DNA of 64,000 bases from Chloranthus sessilifolius (Eukaryota; Streptophyta; Magnoliopsida; Chloranthales; Chloranthaceae). The stretch covers positions 35,838,936 through 35,902,935 of the forward strand of contig CM037597.1 in NCBI GenBank assembly GCA_021018995.1, given 5' to 3'. Of this stretch, positions 24,705-36,820 are shown piece by piece. Made by a program: the position numbers and the translations under genes. The first letter of the stretch is position 1. Each line of letters opens with the position of its first letter. The notes under the pieces were generated by a model. That model was not told the origin of the DNA, searched no databases, and was given only the letters and a program-made list of their open reading frames with translations.

Positions 24705-25719
24705 TGTGACAGCCCGAATTTTCCCAACCTGTATTTCCCGAGATATATATATTTTTTTCAACTTAAACCAAATGGGAAAACCCAGACCGCCAGATCGTAG
24801 ATCACAATCTGATACAGAATACTTGGCACATCCATATATTTATGAAAATCAAAGCAATTATTTCATATGGCAGAAATAAAACCTCCAGATTTAATATCTA
24901 ACAAGAACAAAACTAAATAAACACCAGTTATGACCAACCATCACCTAACAATCGTGTATACTAGTACGAATGTACCAAACCTTAACTCACCAAATTCACA
25001 AAGTACTAATTCTACGATCCCAGAACAGAGTACAAATCCTTACATGGAAGCTCCCTTCTTTTAGTATGTAATCCGGGCCCTCCTCAAACCTACACCTGTG
25101 ACGTATAGTCGGGGTGAACTAACATCTAAGCTCATTAGAGGGCATCCAATATAAACTTACATTTTTATGATATGAAAGCATAAATTTAATAACGTGAGTG
25201 TAAAACCATCATTCAAGACTGATTTCCAAAGCATTTATCATTTTCCTTCATTTCAAAATGAACTTTCAAATCATATACCTTCTAAAGCGGAGATTCATAT
25301 TTCAAAATGGACTTTCAAAACATAACTTTCAAAGCACATACCTTCCATAGCAGAGTTTCATATTTCAAAATGAACTTTCAAAATATAACTTTCAAAGCAT
25401 TTACTTTTCAGAACGGAGTTTCCTCAACACAGTATCGAACAAAAGATCCTTTATAAAACAATCAGACATATCCAAACACAATTGCAAACAATGTCAAATT
25501 TGCAACTGAAACAAACACAAGGGGATCCAAAGGTGTCTCAACGTATCCAAGGGTGTCCAAAGTATCCAAGGTGTCTCAACGTATCCAAGGGTGTCCAAAG
25601 TTTCCAAGGGATGCAATGTTTCCAAGGTGTCCAAAGTTTCCAAGGGATGCAATGTTTCCAAGGTGTCCAAAGTTTCTAATGATTCCAAGGTGTCCAAGGG
25701 ATGCAATGATGTTCTAAGG
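24705..25719 (-). repeat. Outer element 3' LTR, part a
   Basis: Matches 54095-55098 almost base for base with scattered differences. It contains a tandem array of about 60 bp units (TTTCAAAATGAACTTTCAAA-type, 25250-25420) and a second array of CCAAGGTGTCCAAAG / CCAAGGGATGCAATG units (25530-25715). Confidence 0.9.
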
Positions 25720-26041
25720 TGCAGACACCCAAATTCAGCCCAAGGCCCAATCAGTCTGTACTCCGAGAGAGATGTACCCCTGTGCTTCCGATGGCACCCC
25801 TAACCCTTTAGGAATCACCCTAAACCCTAGGATCCCTTCCCATACCCAATTTAAACCCTTCTGAGCATTTGATGGGAGGAGAGGTACAACATTTTATATA
25901 GATCACTGTCGAGGATGAGCCACATACCATTCGAAGGAGGACTTCTCCAGCTTTCCAGCAAGCCAAAGATCACCCAATTTGGAGTTGTGGTTCGAAGGAT
26001 ATGGCCGATTGAAGTTTTACATAAAATCATGACTTTTGCTC

Positions 26042-26259
26042 AGGCGTATGTATTAGATACTCCCAGCAAATCTGGCCCCATTTTGGTCAGGCGTATATAT
26101 TATATACGCCTAGCATTTTTGGGCCAAATTTGACCGGGCGTACATAATACATACGCCCAGCATAGGTAGGACCCACCGCGGACACCCACCTTCTCAGGTC
26201 TCCTCTGGTTTTCATGGAAATCACTGTGCATAAACTAGGCGTATGTAATATATACGCCC
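26042..26259. promoter_or_regulatory. Palindrome cluster 1 (5' LTR U3), 4 copies
   Basis: Four near-palindromes of the form GGCGTATATA, one base, TATATACGCC (with variants) at about 26042, 26089, 26136 and 26237. The first three are spaced 47 bp. They lie 280-500 bp upstream of the TATA box. Confidence 0.9.
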
Positions 26260-26538
26260 AGCTTAGCTACAGTAAATGTCATCAAATGCTCAAGATTCCT
26301 TCATCAGGTTTGACCTTTTGACCATCCCCTTGGTTGAAATGGGTGTCCTAAGGTTGGTTGCACCCCCTTTGAGCTTATATGCAACCCTTAAGTCACCTAT
26401 GGTCTCACCCCATCATCTGCCATTGAAACCGGTTCCCCAAACCCCTAAGACCCTAAAAACCTAGAAAACCTTAGATGGAGGATTACCTAATTGATAAACC
26501 AATTAGCTCTTAAGTAACCCTCTAACCCACCTCTTTTC

Positions 26539-26546
26539 TATAAATA
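26539..26546 (+). promoter_or_regulatory. TATA box of TAT-type 5' LTR
   Basis: TATAAATA, followed by AGAGAGGCACC; identical in the 3' LTR at 47663-47670. Position in the LTR fits the U3 promoter, with transcription expected about 30 bases downstream. Confidence 0.75.
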
Positions 26547-27257
26547 GAGAGGCACCCCCTCTTCCCAAAGGGTTGAAAAATTAAGGTTGAAAGTTGAGCT
26601 TAAGAGAGAGAACCCTAGTGAGAGAAAGTTTCCTTTTATTTTGGCATTCTTCAACCAGAATTCCAGCATGCTTAGTTCATCCCTTTCAATCCATTTCAAC
26701 CATTAGATCACCCCTTTTTTACTCAAGTTTAGTCCCTAGCTTCATCCTACACTTCCCATCTACCGAATCCTAGCATTAGAATCCATTCCCCTACCATTTA
26801 AGCCATTTAAAGCCATCGGAAGCACGCCAAGCGAGCGTCTTCCACGGGGCAACAAGGGCCTCACCCCTCTCTTCCTCTACCTTCTTGGTGTTTCCTCCGT
26901 CCAAAGATTCAAGTCGTTACGTCATCGAAATTTCGGTTTGGCTCAAAGCTTGATATGACCGTATTGCCTTCGGGCAAGGGGAAGCTCCGCCCATTTGTTT
27001 TTTATCTCAGCCATAGATAGAGACCGCTACGTGCTGCTTGATCGGGTGCCTAAACCCTTCCCGATCGATAACTGAAGCCCCTACCCTAGAGTCTTTGGCA
27101 AAAACTGGTAAATCAGAGTCATATTTAGCACTTCGGTGCTCAAAATATTGATTTAAAGGTTTCCCGGGTCACCAAAAGCTCTGGGTGGCGATTCTACATT
27201 TATTCCATTGCTAGTGCATCGCCGCAATGGGTTCAAGAGAATCCATGGTCGCACAGA

Positions 27258-27275
27258 TGGCGACTCTGCTGGGGA
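27258..27275 (+). other. Primer binding site of TAT-type element
   Basis: TGGCGACTCTGCTGGGGA lies two bases after the 5' LTR. It would pair with a tRNA 3' end reading AGTCGCCA, of the tRNA-Arg kind reported for Ogre/TAT elements. The exact tRNA was not verified. Confidence 0.7.
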
Positions 27276-28620
27276 TATCACCCTAGCGCTTCCCCTCTTG
27301 TTGGCCCTTTTTTTTTAAACTTTACTAAACATTGCTATTTTTTCTGATTTTCTGCTGTTTTTTCTTCGTTTTTGTTGTTTTTACTAACATACTTACCCCT
27401 ACGATTCGGTCCTTTAAGTGCCTTAGCTGATTGGCGGGCCTACTTGCGCCTTTGAATTTCAGATTTTACGGTTTTGTCATTTAAGCCGCCTTAGCCGTTT
27501 GGCGGGCCTACTTGTATCTACTTTTCACGGCATTTAAATTTCAGTCATTTACAAGCCTTAGCCATTTGGCGGGCCTACGTACGCTCTTTATTTCAGTCAT
27601 CATATCTCACCGTTGAACACCGGCCCATTGAGGCGGCAGGGGCTTGTCATCCCCAACCCAAACTTGGACTTAAATTCACTCCCCTTTAAAAATCTGCAAT
27701 TAAAAGTGAACCAACAGTGTGGGGACATAATCAAATTTATTTTTGCGTGTTTTGGGTAGTTTTCAGGGGGTTTAGGCACAGATATAACTTACCCGGTTCC
27801 CAGTAAGGCGGCAGCCCTAGTGATGATGATCCTGAAAAGAACCACCACTTCCAGTACCTGAGAAGGCGCTTGCGCCGGAGGTATGTCGGTTGGGTTGCCA
27901 ATTCAGATCAAGCCGCAAAACCCACAATGGTGAGAGCGTAGATAGCCCGAATTCAGCCATGTATCCCTAGGAAGTGGAAGGGAGTGACCCGATAAGATAC
28001 ACAGCAGTCCCCGGGAGCATCCCTCCCAGGAAACCAGTTCAAAAAGACTCATTGTGGGCTTGTTATTCATTGTCAAAATAAGCTGGAAGAACAGTTTTTG
28101 CCAGGCGTATATATTAAATACACCCGACAACAAATCCTCAGAAATGTTCAGGTGTATATAATATATACGCCCAGCCAAAATCCCCAGATTTAAGCCAGGC
28201 GTATATAATATATACGCCCAGCCAAATCTGCCCATTTTGGTCAGGCGTATATAATACCTACGCCCAGTATAAACTGGGTTCAGGCAGCCCGATCTGAGGC
28301 CCAATCCACCACCCAAGTTCCCCGATTAGCGGTATTAGTGCCCACAGTAGCCTCCCGCATTCTGTAACGCCCAATATGCCCCCGCCCAGTCAAAAGAAGG
28401 CGACTTCTCATTGATTTGCTCCGGGGGATCGAGTCGTTTGCGTGGATTTCCTCACCTTCAATAGAATGAAAGGGTTCCCTTTCGCTTCTTCCAAAGTGTG
28501 TCGGACCCCGTCGTGGGACCTACTAAAGGTGCATATATCACCCGAGACGAGAATTTTTCTAGGGCACCAGATCATCATTCATTTAAATAGGGGAGTTAAT
28601 CTCCATTTGAAAAATCCAAA

Positions 28621-28651
<31 letters not shown>

Positions 28652-28794
28652 TATAGAAAAATCAAAATTCCATATATACGTGTACTTTTGGTGTGACTGT
28701 CACTACGGCGACCTCAAACCCAATCCGTAGGAAGAGAACTAGGAAGGTATTCGGCCCTTACCCAAGACATCAATAAAACACTCGTCAACGGATC
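27276..28794 (+). other. Leader between PBS and gag
   Basis: Non-coding. Three diverged copies of a CCTTAGC..TT/ATTGGCGGGCCTAC unit lie at about 27420, 27486 and 27560. Palindrome cluster 2 is at 28103-28264. A short (AT)n tract is at 28630-28655. No convincing ORF precedes gag. Confidence 0.6.
28103..28264. promoter_or_regulatory. Palindrome cluster 2 (leader before gag), 4 copies
   Basis: Copies at about 28103, 28151, 28198 and 28244, spaced 46-48 bp, same core as in the LTR. The third copy has perfect 10-bp arms. The cluster ends about 530 bp before the gag ATG. Confidence 0.9.
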
Positions 28795-31620
28795 ATGTCG
28801 AGCACTGATACAACCCCACCATCATCCCCATCCCATTCCCATATAGGAGAAGACCCAATCTCCGACACCTTCACCCAAACCCGATTCGATGTCACGGGTC
28901 CATTTGGGGCACCCGTGTTTGCATCCACCCCATCCCCCGCCCTTACATTTTCCCAACATACCCCCATCTCATCCCCTACTGAAACCCCTCATTTCCCAAC
29001 CGACCCATACATCCCCATCTCCCATCCATACACCCTTACCGCACCCCCCCTACTCCTAAAGACCCCATCGAGAGCCCCATCCTCCGCCTACCTCCCACGT
29101 CCCATCATCATCCATGCCCCCTACATCCTATATCCCATCCACCTCATCTCACATGCCATCCACATCACATGGCCCATCCACATCCCAACATACCCTCCCA
29201 TTTACCCAGGTCATACCCAACTTTTCCCAGGGTATGACCAGTAACCCACCATCTTCCATATCCATGCATCCATACCCTCCAAGCATAATCACCCATACCC
29301 CCCATACCCGAGTCATGCCCAATTTCTCCCGACCCCTTCCATCCTTGAATGGTTCGTCACCCTCCAACATCACACCTGAATCCATGCCCTCAATGGAGGA
29401 CATGAGAATGATGTATACCCTATGGGGTGCCTCTCAGAACCCTACATCCTAAACCTCACATCCAGGTCTCCAAAACCTCCATACCCCATTCCCTCATGAC
29501 CATGCCCAACCACCCATCATTCATAATATCTAAGATCCCCCACCGCAATTCTAGGCCTAAGCACAACAGGCCTAAGCCCACTCATCTCAGGCCCAAACCC
29601 ACACAAATCCATAGGCCCAAGCCCAAATATCTTTAGAACCATGGGCCCAAGCCCACTCCCAAACCCAAGCTCAGGCCCAGGCCCAAGCCCACCAAACCCA
29701 TCAGACCCAGGCCCAAAATCCTCAAAGCCCATGGGCCCAAGCCCAAACCCATCATACTCAAACCTAAAACCCTAAAGGCCCATGGGACAAGGCCCAAACC
29801 CATCAAACCCAGGCCCAGTTCTAAGCCCCCCAGGGCCCTTGGACCCAAACCTATCAAACCCAGGCCCAAGGTCCATCACCCCACACCTAATACCCACATG
29901 GCCCATTAGCCCAAACCCAACAGGGCCCATTGGCCCAAAATCAAACCAACCCCCACACCCAGGCCCAAGGCCCATCAACCCAAGCCTTCTAAAGCCATCA
30001 AGCCCAAATCCATCAAACCCAAGGCCCATCCACCCACACTCATCAAGGCCTATTCACGAACCCCTTATCCCTTCACTAGTACCCTTCATCCACCTATACA
30101 CCTTATGCCCCCATCCCACCTCCAACGGAAAATTCGATCCACCCCATTCCTCAAAACCACGCCTACAACATCCCGCCACATCAACCACACCCCCATCACC
30201 CCCAGAATGTGCACCCAGCTTAGCACATCATTCACCCACAAGCCACTCATCCATTCACTCCTTCCCATCCCCTACAAACCTTATGACCCCACCAGGTCAT
30301 CCAACCCATCACCCCCCAAGTCCAAATAGCGGACCTCGCCCCTCACCAATACAATGACCAACAGTACGAGGAAGACAAGATCCATAAAGGAGGAGCTTCA
30401 GCCCCCAGCCCACCATCACACACCAAGGGCGAACAAAATCGGGGAGGGGTCCCAACAGAGCCTCAAAAGAATCGAATAGAAAATGAATGATAGACAAAAT
30501 ATGTATCGGTGACAAAGATGGGAGGGGTAGAATTGCATTCGACAGACTTTTAAGACTAATGTCTGTTCTCGGATGTCCCCCTGCCACAAAAATTTAAGAT
30601 GCCATCATTCGATAAATATAATGGCACTGACAACCCCATCGCCCACTTAAAATCTTACTGTGGGGATATGTGCCAGTATGGCGGAGATGAACGACTCCTC
30701 ATCAAAGTGTTCCAAAAGAGTCTAATGGGCCCAACACTGAGATGGTTCACGTCCCTAGAACCATCCATGACAAAAATATGGAAAGATCTGACACACTTAT
30801 TGCAAGAATAGTATGTCTATAACATGGACATAGAGCCAAGGAAGTCAGATCTGGCCCATTTTAAGTAAAGACATGATGAAACTTTCAGTGCCTACTTAGG
30901 AAGGTGGAGGGCACTGGCCACCCAAGTGACCCACCGGATTCTTGATGATGAGCAGATTGAATTGATAACCAAGGGAGCTCTCCCAGTCATCGCAGATTTT
31001 TTAGTGTATCAGCAACAGTCCAGTTTTGCTGATTTGGTCCGAAATGCCAACCGTTGTGAAGACGCCTTTAGAGAGGGCAGGTTGGGAAAGAGCGTGGCCA
31101 ACGGGGCCACTGGGGTTCGAAAAGCTGCCGAACCAAGAATTGAAAGAGGATCAGGGATAGAGGTACAGAATATCGTTTACCCCTAGGCCAATACCAATAC
31201 CTATACCCCCCCGATACAGCTCCAAGCCACACAACCAACCCCAGCCCGTTTCAAGCAAACGCCAAGGCCAAACAACGGACTGAGAGCCCCATTTACCCAG
31301 GAACAGATGAGAGCATGATTCGAATAAGTGTTTATGCCATTGGGACAATCTTTAAGTGTCTTATTACCGGTGTTGCTACAAAAGGGTCTAGTCAATTTAC
31401 TCCAGCCTCGCCCACCACCCAATCCAATCTCGAGAAACTATGACCCGAACCTGCATGACAACTTCCATTAGGGACTGGGTCACCCTACGGACCGGTGCTT
31501 CCCGCTAAAGCACGCAATCCAAGATTTAATAGAGGCAGAAAAAATTGTTCCCCTGTCACCTCCTCAAGGGCAGAACCAGAACATCCATCAAGCCCCTCTA
31601 CCACTGCACCCAGGAGGCCC
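28795..31620 (+). pseudogene. TAT-type gag, broken
   Basis: The ATG at 28795 opens a Pro/Ser/Thr-rich N-terminal region (MSSTDTTPPSSP...). It passes into a GPKP-type low-complexity stretch (29540-30060) with frame changes. The capsid domain follows from about 30560: PLPQKFKMPSFDKYNGTDNP, then WKDLTHLLQE and RWRALATQVT. A degenerate nucleocapsid knuckle lies near 31455-31520 (HPTDRCFPLKHAIQDLIEAE), where the first Cys is replaced by Asn. In-frame stops: TAG at 30809, TAA at 30867, TAG at 31184. All fit Gln codons (CAG, CAA) or similar changed by C-to-T. Gag normally builds the particle that packages element RNA. This copy cannot make a full protein. Confidence 0.8.
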
Positions 31621-31749
31621 CAGGCCTAACATCCACTAGGTAGAAGAGGAAGAAGAAGAGTTTGACCCCTTGGATTACATCAGTAATCAAGAAGAGTTCT
31701 CATTTCCCAGGTTGAATAAGGACGAACCAACTATGGGGTAATCGAGCCG

Positions 31750-32880
31750 TTGTATTTAGCCGATTACTTCCCCACCCTGGCATACCAAGAGGAGCCCTTA
31801 AATTTAGGGCAGTATTTTTCCACTTTCGCTCCTGCCTATCAAATCCAAATGGGCACAGCCCCGCCACAATCATACACGTATCCACCCCACTCCCAATTTA
31901 CCCCATACACCCCTCCATCACACCGAAATCCCCCCACGCCATACACGACTCCACCATCCCCATACTACCCTACCCCATACACACCCCTAAATCTCTCCAC
32001 CCAATACACCACTCCGCCATCCCCAAACTATCCCATCCCGTACACACCCCAAAATCCCATCACCCAGTATACTACCCTGTCATCCCCAAATCATCTTGCC
32101 CAATACACAACGCCACCATCCCCAAATCACCCCGCTCCATGCACAACTCCATCATTTCCAATTTACCCCGTTTCATCCACAAACCCATCATCGCCCCACC
32201 ATGCTACCCCATATACAAACCCTTCTTATCCGTACCCCCCTGCTCCATCCGCTACCCCGTCATATCCCTATCACCCCACTCCACCCGCACCTCCGACATC
32301 TCCCAGTCACTCTGTCCCATGCAACATACCACTCATCCCCAGTTACCCCGTCTCACATCCCATCCCGCCACCTCTTAATCACACCCCCCCAACATCCGAT
32401 CCCACCGCCCTCCGACTCCTCCATCCCGGTCATACTCCCACCATCTCCTCGCTATTTTGTCCCAAATCCAACTCCACCCTCACCCAAACAAACAACCCCT
32501 CACCCACTCCCCTTATCTCCCGCTCCCAATCACCACTGCTCTTACCACGCCCAGGTAATGCCTCTACAAGACCCCTTCGCAACCGCAAATTCAACCTCGC
32601 CAATTCCTACCACTACCATTCTGCCCCTATTGGAGTCAGCCTGGTTGAACCCGAGAATCCAACATACCCGACCCAATCCTCCCCAGAATCACCATGCACT
32701 CCCTTCCTCATCCCGAAACCTGCCTATGACCCGCACCAAGTGTCGTTAAGCTATGAACAAACGGACATGAATGCTGGTTGCAACCGAGAGGAGATTATTG
32801 AATTTATTACCTGGTCTGGCAAGATTTCTATACAGCTGAAAGCATCGGGGGCCGTCAGAGGAGAAGAGAAAAAGAAATAG
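31750..32880 (+). pseudogene. Proline/tyrosine/threonine-rich gag-protease spacer
   Basis: A 376-codon open stretch, one of the longest in the window, with the repeated pattern YTTPPSPNYPIPYTP and variants (residues about 40-230), then a Pro/Ser-rich tail and a conserved-looking end MNAGCNREEIIEFI. It ends at TAG 32878-32880, directly before the protease region in the same frame. It is probably disordered. Its codons are C-rich (CCC, ACC, ATC), unlike the pol part. It is treated as part of the gag-pol frame rather than as a separate gene. Confidence 0.6.
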
Positions 32881-33480
32881 CAGGCCGTAGGGAACCCCTT
32901 TGAGAAAATGGCCAGAGAGCACGTGTTGGAGACACAACTCAAGAGAACACCCGCACATATTACTGTGTGGGATTTGTTAATCACGTCCTCGCTCCACTTT
33001 CAAGCCTTAATGGGAGCACTCAAAGACGCACATGTTTCCACCCACGTAACCCCAGATGAGGTGGGAGAAATAATCGGGCAATTGGCCCCAAATGCCATGT
33101 CATTCACTGATGCGGATCTACCGCTCAAGGGGAACAACCACTCTAAGCCCCTGAATATAATAGTGGAAACAGGGAACCTGGTGGTGTCGTTGGTCTTAAT
33201 AGACAACAGGTCGGCACTGAACGTATGCCCTTTAAGGACGACAATCAAAATTGGTGCGAACCCCAACACCTTCCGGCCATCCATAACAAGTGCCAGGGGA
33301 TTCAACAACACTAAGAGAGAAATCATAGGAGAAGTAGACCTCGACCTGATCATCGGGCCGCAAACCTTCATCGTCCCCTTTCAGGTAATGGACATCAAGT
33401 CTACGTTTAATCTACTGTTGGGCCGGCCATGGCTACATGAGATCGGGGCAATACCATCAACTCTACACCAAAAACTCTGA
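32881..33480 (+). pseudogene. TAT-type aspartic protease
   Basis: It begins QAVGNPFEKM and contains SLVLIDNRSALNVCPL and, later, FNLLLGRPWLHEIGAIPST, the retropepsin-like landmarks of TAT/gypsy elements. The active-site triad reads D-N-R where the family has D-N/S/T-G, so this copy is probably inactive. The protease would cleave the gag-pol polyprotein. It is closed by TGA at 33478, in a place where relatives have a basic residue (CGA to TGA fits). Confidence 0.8.
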
Positions 33481-34500
33481 TTCATCTCAGAGGGAAGAAT
33501 CGTCACTATCGTAGGTGAGAGCAGAGAAGACAGGGAGAGGAGCGCTCTGCATATTAAGAATCTGAAAGTGCTTAACATGCCGCATACAGTAGATGACACC
33601 GATCTCCATCGATTTGAGTATGACTTCTCAGCCGTTACCCTCGAGTCAACTGAAAAAACCCCTGCCAAAACTGGGGTAGGAATGGATGCAACTGTATTCA
33701 TGCTCCACAAATGGGGCCACCAAAAAGGGAAAGGGCTGGGCCCGCTCCTTCAAGGAAGAAGAGGCCCCGTCAGGGCCATGGGGCAGCAAACCAAATTCGG
33801 CCTGGGCTACAGGCCCATTGAAGAAGAAGTCAGAGAGGCCAAGGAAAAGATAAGAGTCACAGCAGTCACTAGGGCCAGAGGAATCAACTTAGAAGAAGAA
33901 ACTCCCGCCCGATCCCACATCCGTCAAACCTTTGTAAGCATCGAGGTGGTAAAGATTGATCTAAATGGGGAGACGAGGGTAACCCAACATAAGCATGTTT
34001 CAGCCCATCCCACCAACCCTTACATCATCCCCCAGACCTCGAGGTGGACTTAGTCGCCCTCTCCTTATTTGAGGAGGAGATCCCCCGGTCCACCCGTCAC
34101 TCTAGCACCAGCCACTTTGGGACCATCCTAACCATAGAGGACAAGGTCCCAAAGGATCCCTCCATAAACATGCTATGGGAGGAACTGCAAAAGCCTACCG
34201 ATGCCACTTCCAACCAAAGAGGTAAAGATCAACCCTCGTAGGTAAGTAACTGGGCATCCTTGCCCCAACTCCTGGGAGCCGCCAAAAGCCATGAATACGG
34301 CACTGGCTCTCAAAAAAAAACAACCTGTAAAAAGTGAGGTTAGCCTCTGGGACACTCTACCCTGTATATATAGAGATCCACCTCACCAGGGGTTGACCTC
34401 CAAAAAAATGCAAAAAACCATAAAAATAGAAAAAATACAAATTCTAAAAATATTTTCCTTTAAAATTCTTAATAAAATTAAAAATTATGTCGTGATACCC
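33481..34500 (+). pseudogene. G-patch domain and spacer between PR and RT
   Basis: A frame open from 33568 to 34053 carries MLHKWGHQKGKGLGPLLQG and, later, TKFGLGY, the glycine pattern of a G-patch RNA-binding domain. A G-patch in this position is known in TAT/Ogre-type elements. The following 34044-34500 part is an acidic spacer with frame changes (LSLFEEEIP, INMLWEELQKP). Confidence 0.65.
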
Positions 34501-36165
34501 GTCCCGCGTGAAGCCGACCCCTTTCCTGTAGAAATACAAGAAGAGGTAGGAGTCACAAGTCTAGACGAGGAAGGTCAAATCGATAAGCTCCCCAATGAGC
34601 TCCTCAAACAATTTGTCGATTTTGAGCACGGCCCGACCCCGATCGTCGAAGAGATGGAGGATGTCAATTTGGGCACCGAAGAGGCCCCCAGAATCACCAA
34701 AATTGGAACATCACTGTCCCCTGCGAAGAGAAAAGGTATGATAGACTTCCTTCAGTCATACCAATGCGTGTTCGCATGGTCGTATGAAGACATGCCTGGT
34801 TTGGATACTGATCTGGTTGAGCATGAGCTGCCACTCTACCCTAATATTAAGCCGATTAAATACCAGCTGAAATGCCTCTGACCTGAATGGATGTTGAAGG
34901 TGAAGGACGAGGTGATTAAGAAGTATGATGCGGGTTTTCTCATGGTATCCAAGTACCCACAATGGCTGGCTAATATCGTCCCCGTACCAAAGAAGGATGG
35001 GAAGGTTCGAATGTGCATTGATTTCTGAAATCTCAACAAGGCAAGCCCTAAGAATGACTTTCCGTTACCATACATCGATATCTTGGTAGATAACACTACT
35101 AAGCACGGAATGCTCTCATTCATGGATGGATTCTCAGGCTACAATCAAATTAAGATGGCAGAGGCCGACCAAGAAAAGACTGGATTCATCACTCCCTGGG
35201 GTACCTTTTGTTACAAGGTGATGCCATTCGTTCTCAAGAATGCTGGGGGAACCTACCAGAGAGCAATGACGGCCCTATTCCACGACATGATGCACCGAGA
35301 GATCGAAGTGTATGTCGATGATATGATTGCCAAATCGCTAAAAAGGGATGACCACTTTGTAATCCTTCAGAACCTGTTCGAGAGCTTGAGAAAGTACAGG
35401 TTACGGTTGAATCCCCAAAAGTGCGCGTTCGGCGCTATGTCAGGAAAACTGTTAGGCTTTATTGTCAATAGGAGAGGGATTGAGGTCGATCCGACCAAGA
35501 TCAAGGCCATCACTGAAATGCCACCACCGTCTACAGAGAAGGAGGTCAGAGGCTTTTTAGGCTGAATCCAGTACATCAGCCAATTCATTACACAATTAAC
35601 TTTGATATGCGCACCGATCTTCAAACTACTAAGAAAGGATTCACCAGTTGAGTGGAATGATGACTGCCAAGCTGCATTTGACAAGGTCAAGTGTTACCTC
35701 CTAAATCCTCCAGTATTAGTACCACCTGTACCCGATAGACCCCTGATAATGTACCTGTCCACGACAGAGTTTTCCATGGGCTGTGTGTTAGGGCAGCATG
35801 ATGAGACAGGAAGAAGAGAGCAGGCCATCTACTACCTGAGCAAGAAGTTCACTGATTATGAGACGCGCTATTCTCATCTAGAGAAGGCATGCTTAGCGCT
35901 CGTTTGGGCTACTCAAAAACTTGGACACTACCTGTTATCCCAAGCCGTTCTACTTCTAGCACGGATGGATCCATTGAAGTACCTGTTCAAGAAACCTGCT
36001 CTCACTGGCTGAACTGCACAATAGCAACTTTTATTATCTGAATTCGACATCAAGTACGTCACTCAGAAATCGATCAAGGGGCAGGCTCTCGCTAATCATC
36101 TTACTGAGAACCCTCTGTCGGACTACGAGCCTCTAAAGACTGAATTCCCTGATGAGGACATCCTG
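34501..36165 (+). pseudogene. TAT-type reverse transcriptase and RNase H
   Basis: Reverse transcriptase is readable from KIGTSLSPAKRKGMIDFL (about 34700) through PVPKKDGKVRMCIDF, the first catalytic Asp in FMDGFSGYNQIKM (35125-35127) and the YVDD box (35311-35322), to NPQKCAFGAMSGKLLGF. The connection and RNase H follow (PLIMYLSTTEFSMGCVLG, YYLSKKFTDYETRYSHLEK). In-frame stops: TGA 34879, TGA 35026, TGA 35563, TGA 36010, TAG 36022. Most sit where relatives have Arg or Trp. The RT catalytic residues are still present. The first RNase H has Glu-type residues where an Asp is usual. The copy is dead through stops. Confidence 0.9.
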
Positions 36166-36820
36166 TTCATGACAGAAGAGGATACAGAGGAAACAGAGGA
36201 GTCCTGGGTAATGCACTCTGATGGGGCATCTCATGTTGAAGGCCAAGGAGTTGGCGCCTTCCTAATTTCACCAAAAGGATCCTATGTACCGGTCTCTATC
36301 AAACTCAACTTCCCTTGCACTAACAATATGGTTGAGTACGAAGCCTACGCCACTGGTCTGCAGGCAGCTCTCGATCTTAATGTAACTCACCTTTGAGTAT
36401 TTGGTGATTCACAGTTAATCATATGTCAGACGAATGGAGACTGGAAGACGAAAGACGAGAAGCTGATCCCCTATCATGAACACCTCTAGGATCTGATAGC
36501 TTGCTTCCAAGATGTGACTTTCTCTTACGTCCCCCAGATAAGGAATCGCTTTGCCAATGTATTAGCAACTTTGGCGTCAATGATTGAAATCCCCTATGGT
36601 GTTGAGATGAAGCCGATCATGATCGAGCAGAGGAATGAGCCGATCTTCTGCCTCCAGATTGAGGAACCTACAAAGCCTAATGATGAGCCACCTTGGTTCT
36701 CAGATATCAAGAATTTCCTCGAGACCCTAACTTTCCCGGAGGGTACATCCAAAACAGACCGACGAACCATTCAACGTTTAGCGGCAGGTTACATCATTTG
36801 CGGGGACTGTCTCTACAAGT
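36166..36820 (+). pseudogene. Second, archaeal-type RNase H (aRNH) and spacer
   Basis: WVMHSDGASHVEGQGVGAFL, then NNMVEYEAYATGLQAAL and FGDSQLIICQ keep the catalytic D, E, D pattern of the additional RNase H that defines TAT elements. Two in-frame stops interrupt it: TGA at 36394 (Arg in relatives) and TAG at 36487 (CAG to TAG fits). The ribonuclease would remove RNA during cDNA synthesis. A 100-residue spacer follows (ANVLATLASMIEIP...) before TGA at 36820. Confidence 0.85.

Larger units (their letters stand above)
25720..27255 (+). repeat. TAT-type element 5' LTR
   Basis: It starts TGCAGACACCC, where similarity to the outer LTR stops, and ends TCGCACA just before the primer binding site. 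U3 carries four palindromes (26042-26259), and a TATAAATA box lies at 26539. The region around 26820-27200 is GC-richer and ends with the 'gattcaag...gagaatcc' stretch shared with the 3' LTR. Confidence 0.85.

Noticed and set aside
25800..25830. Telomere-like CCCTAAACCCTA
   Set aside because: Only one to two units, part of the LTR and repeated in the 3' LTR with changes.
28281..28316. Minus-strand frame 27903-28316 with repeated YYIRL and YILYTP words
   Set aside because: These words are the translation of the palindrome cluster, not a protein repeat.
29782..30357. 191-codon open frame as a separate gene
   Set aside because: Low-complexity GPKP/PNPS repeats that are open on both strands; best seen as part of the broken gag N-terminal region.
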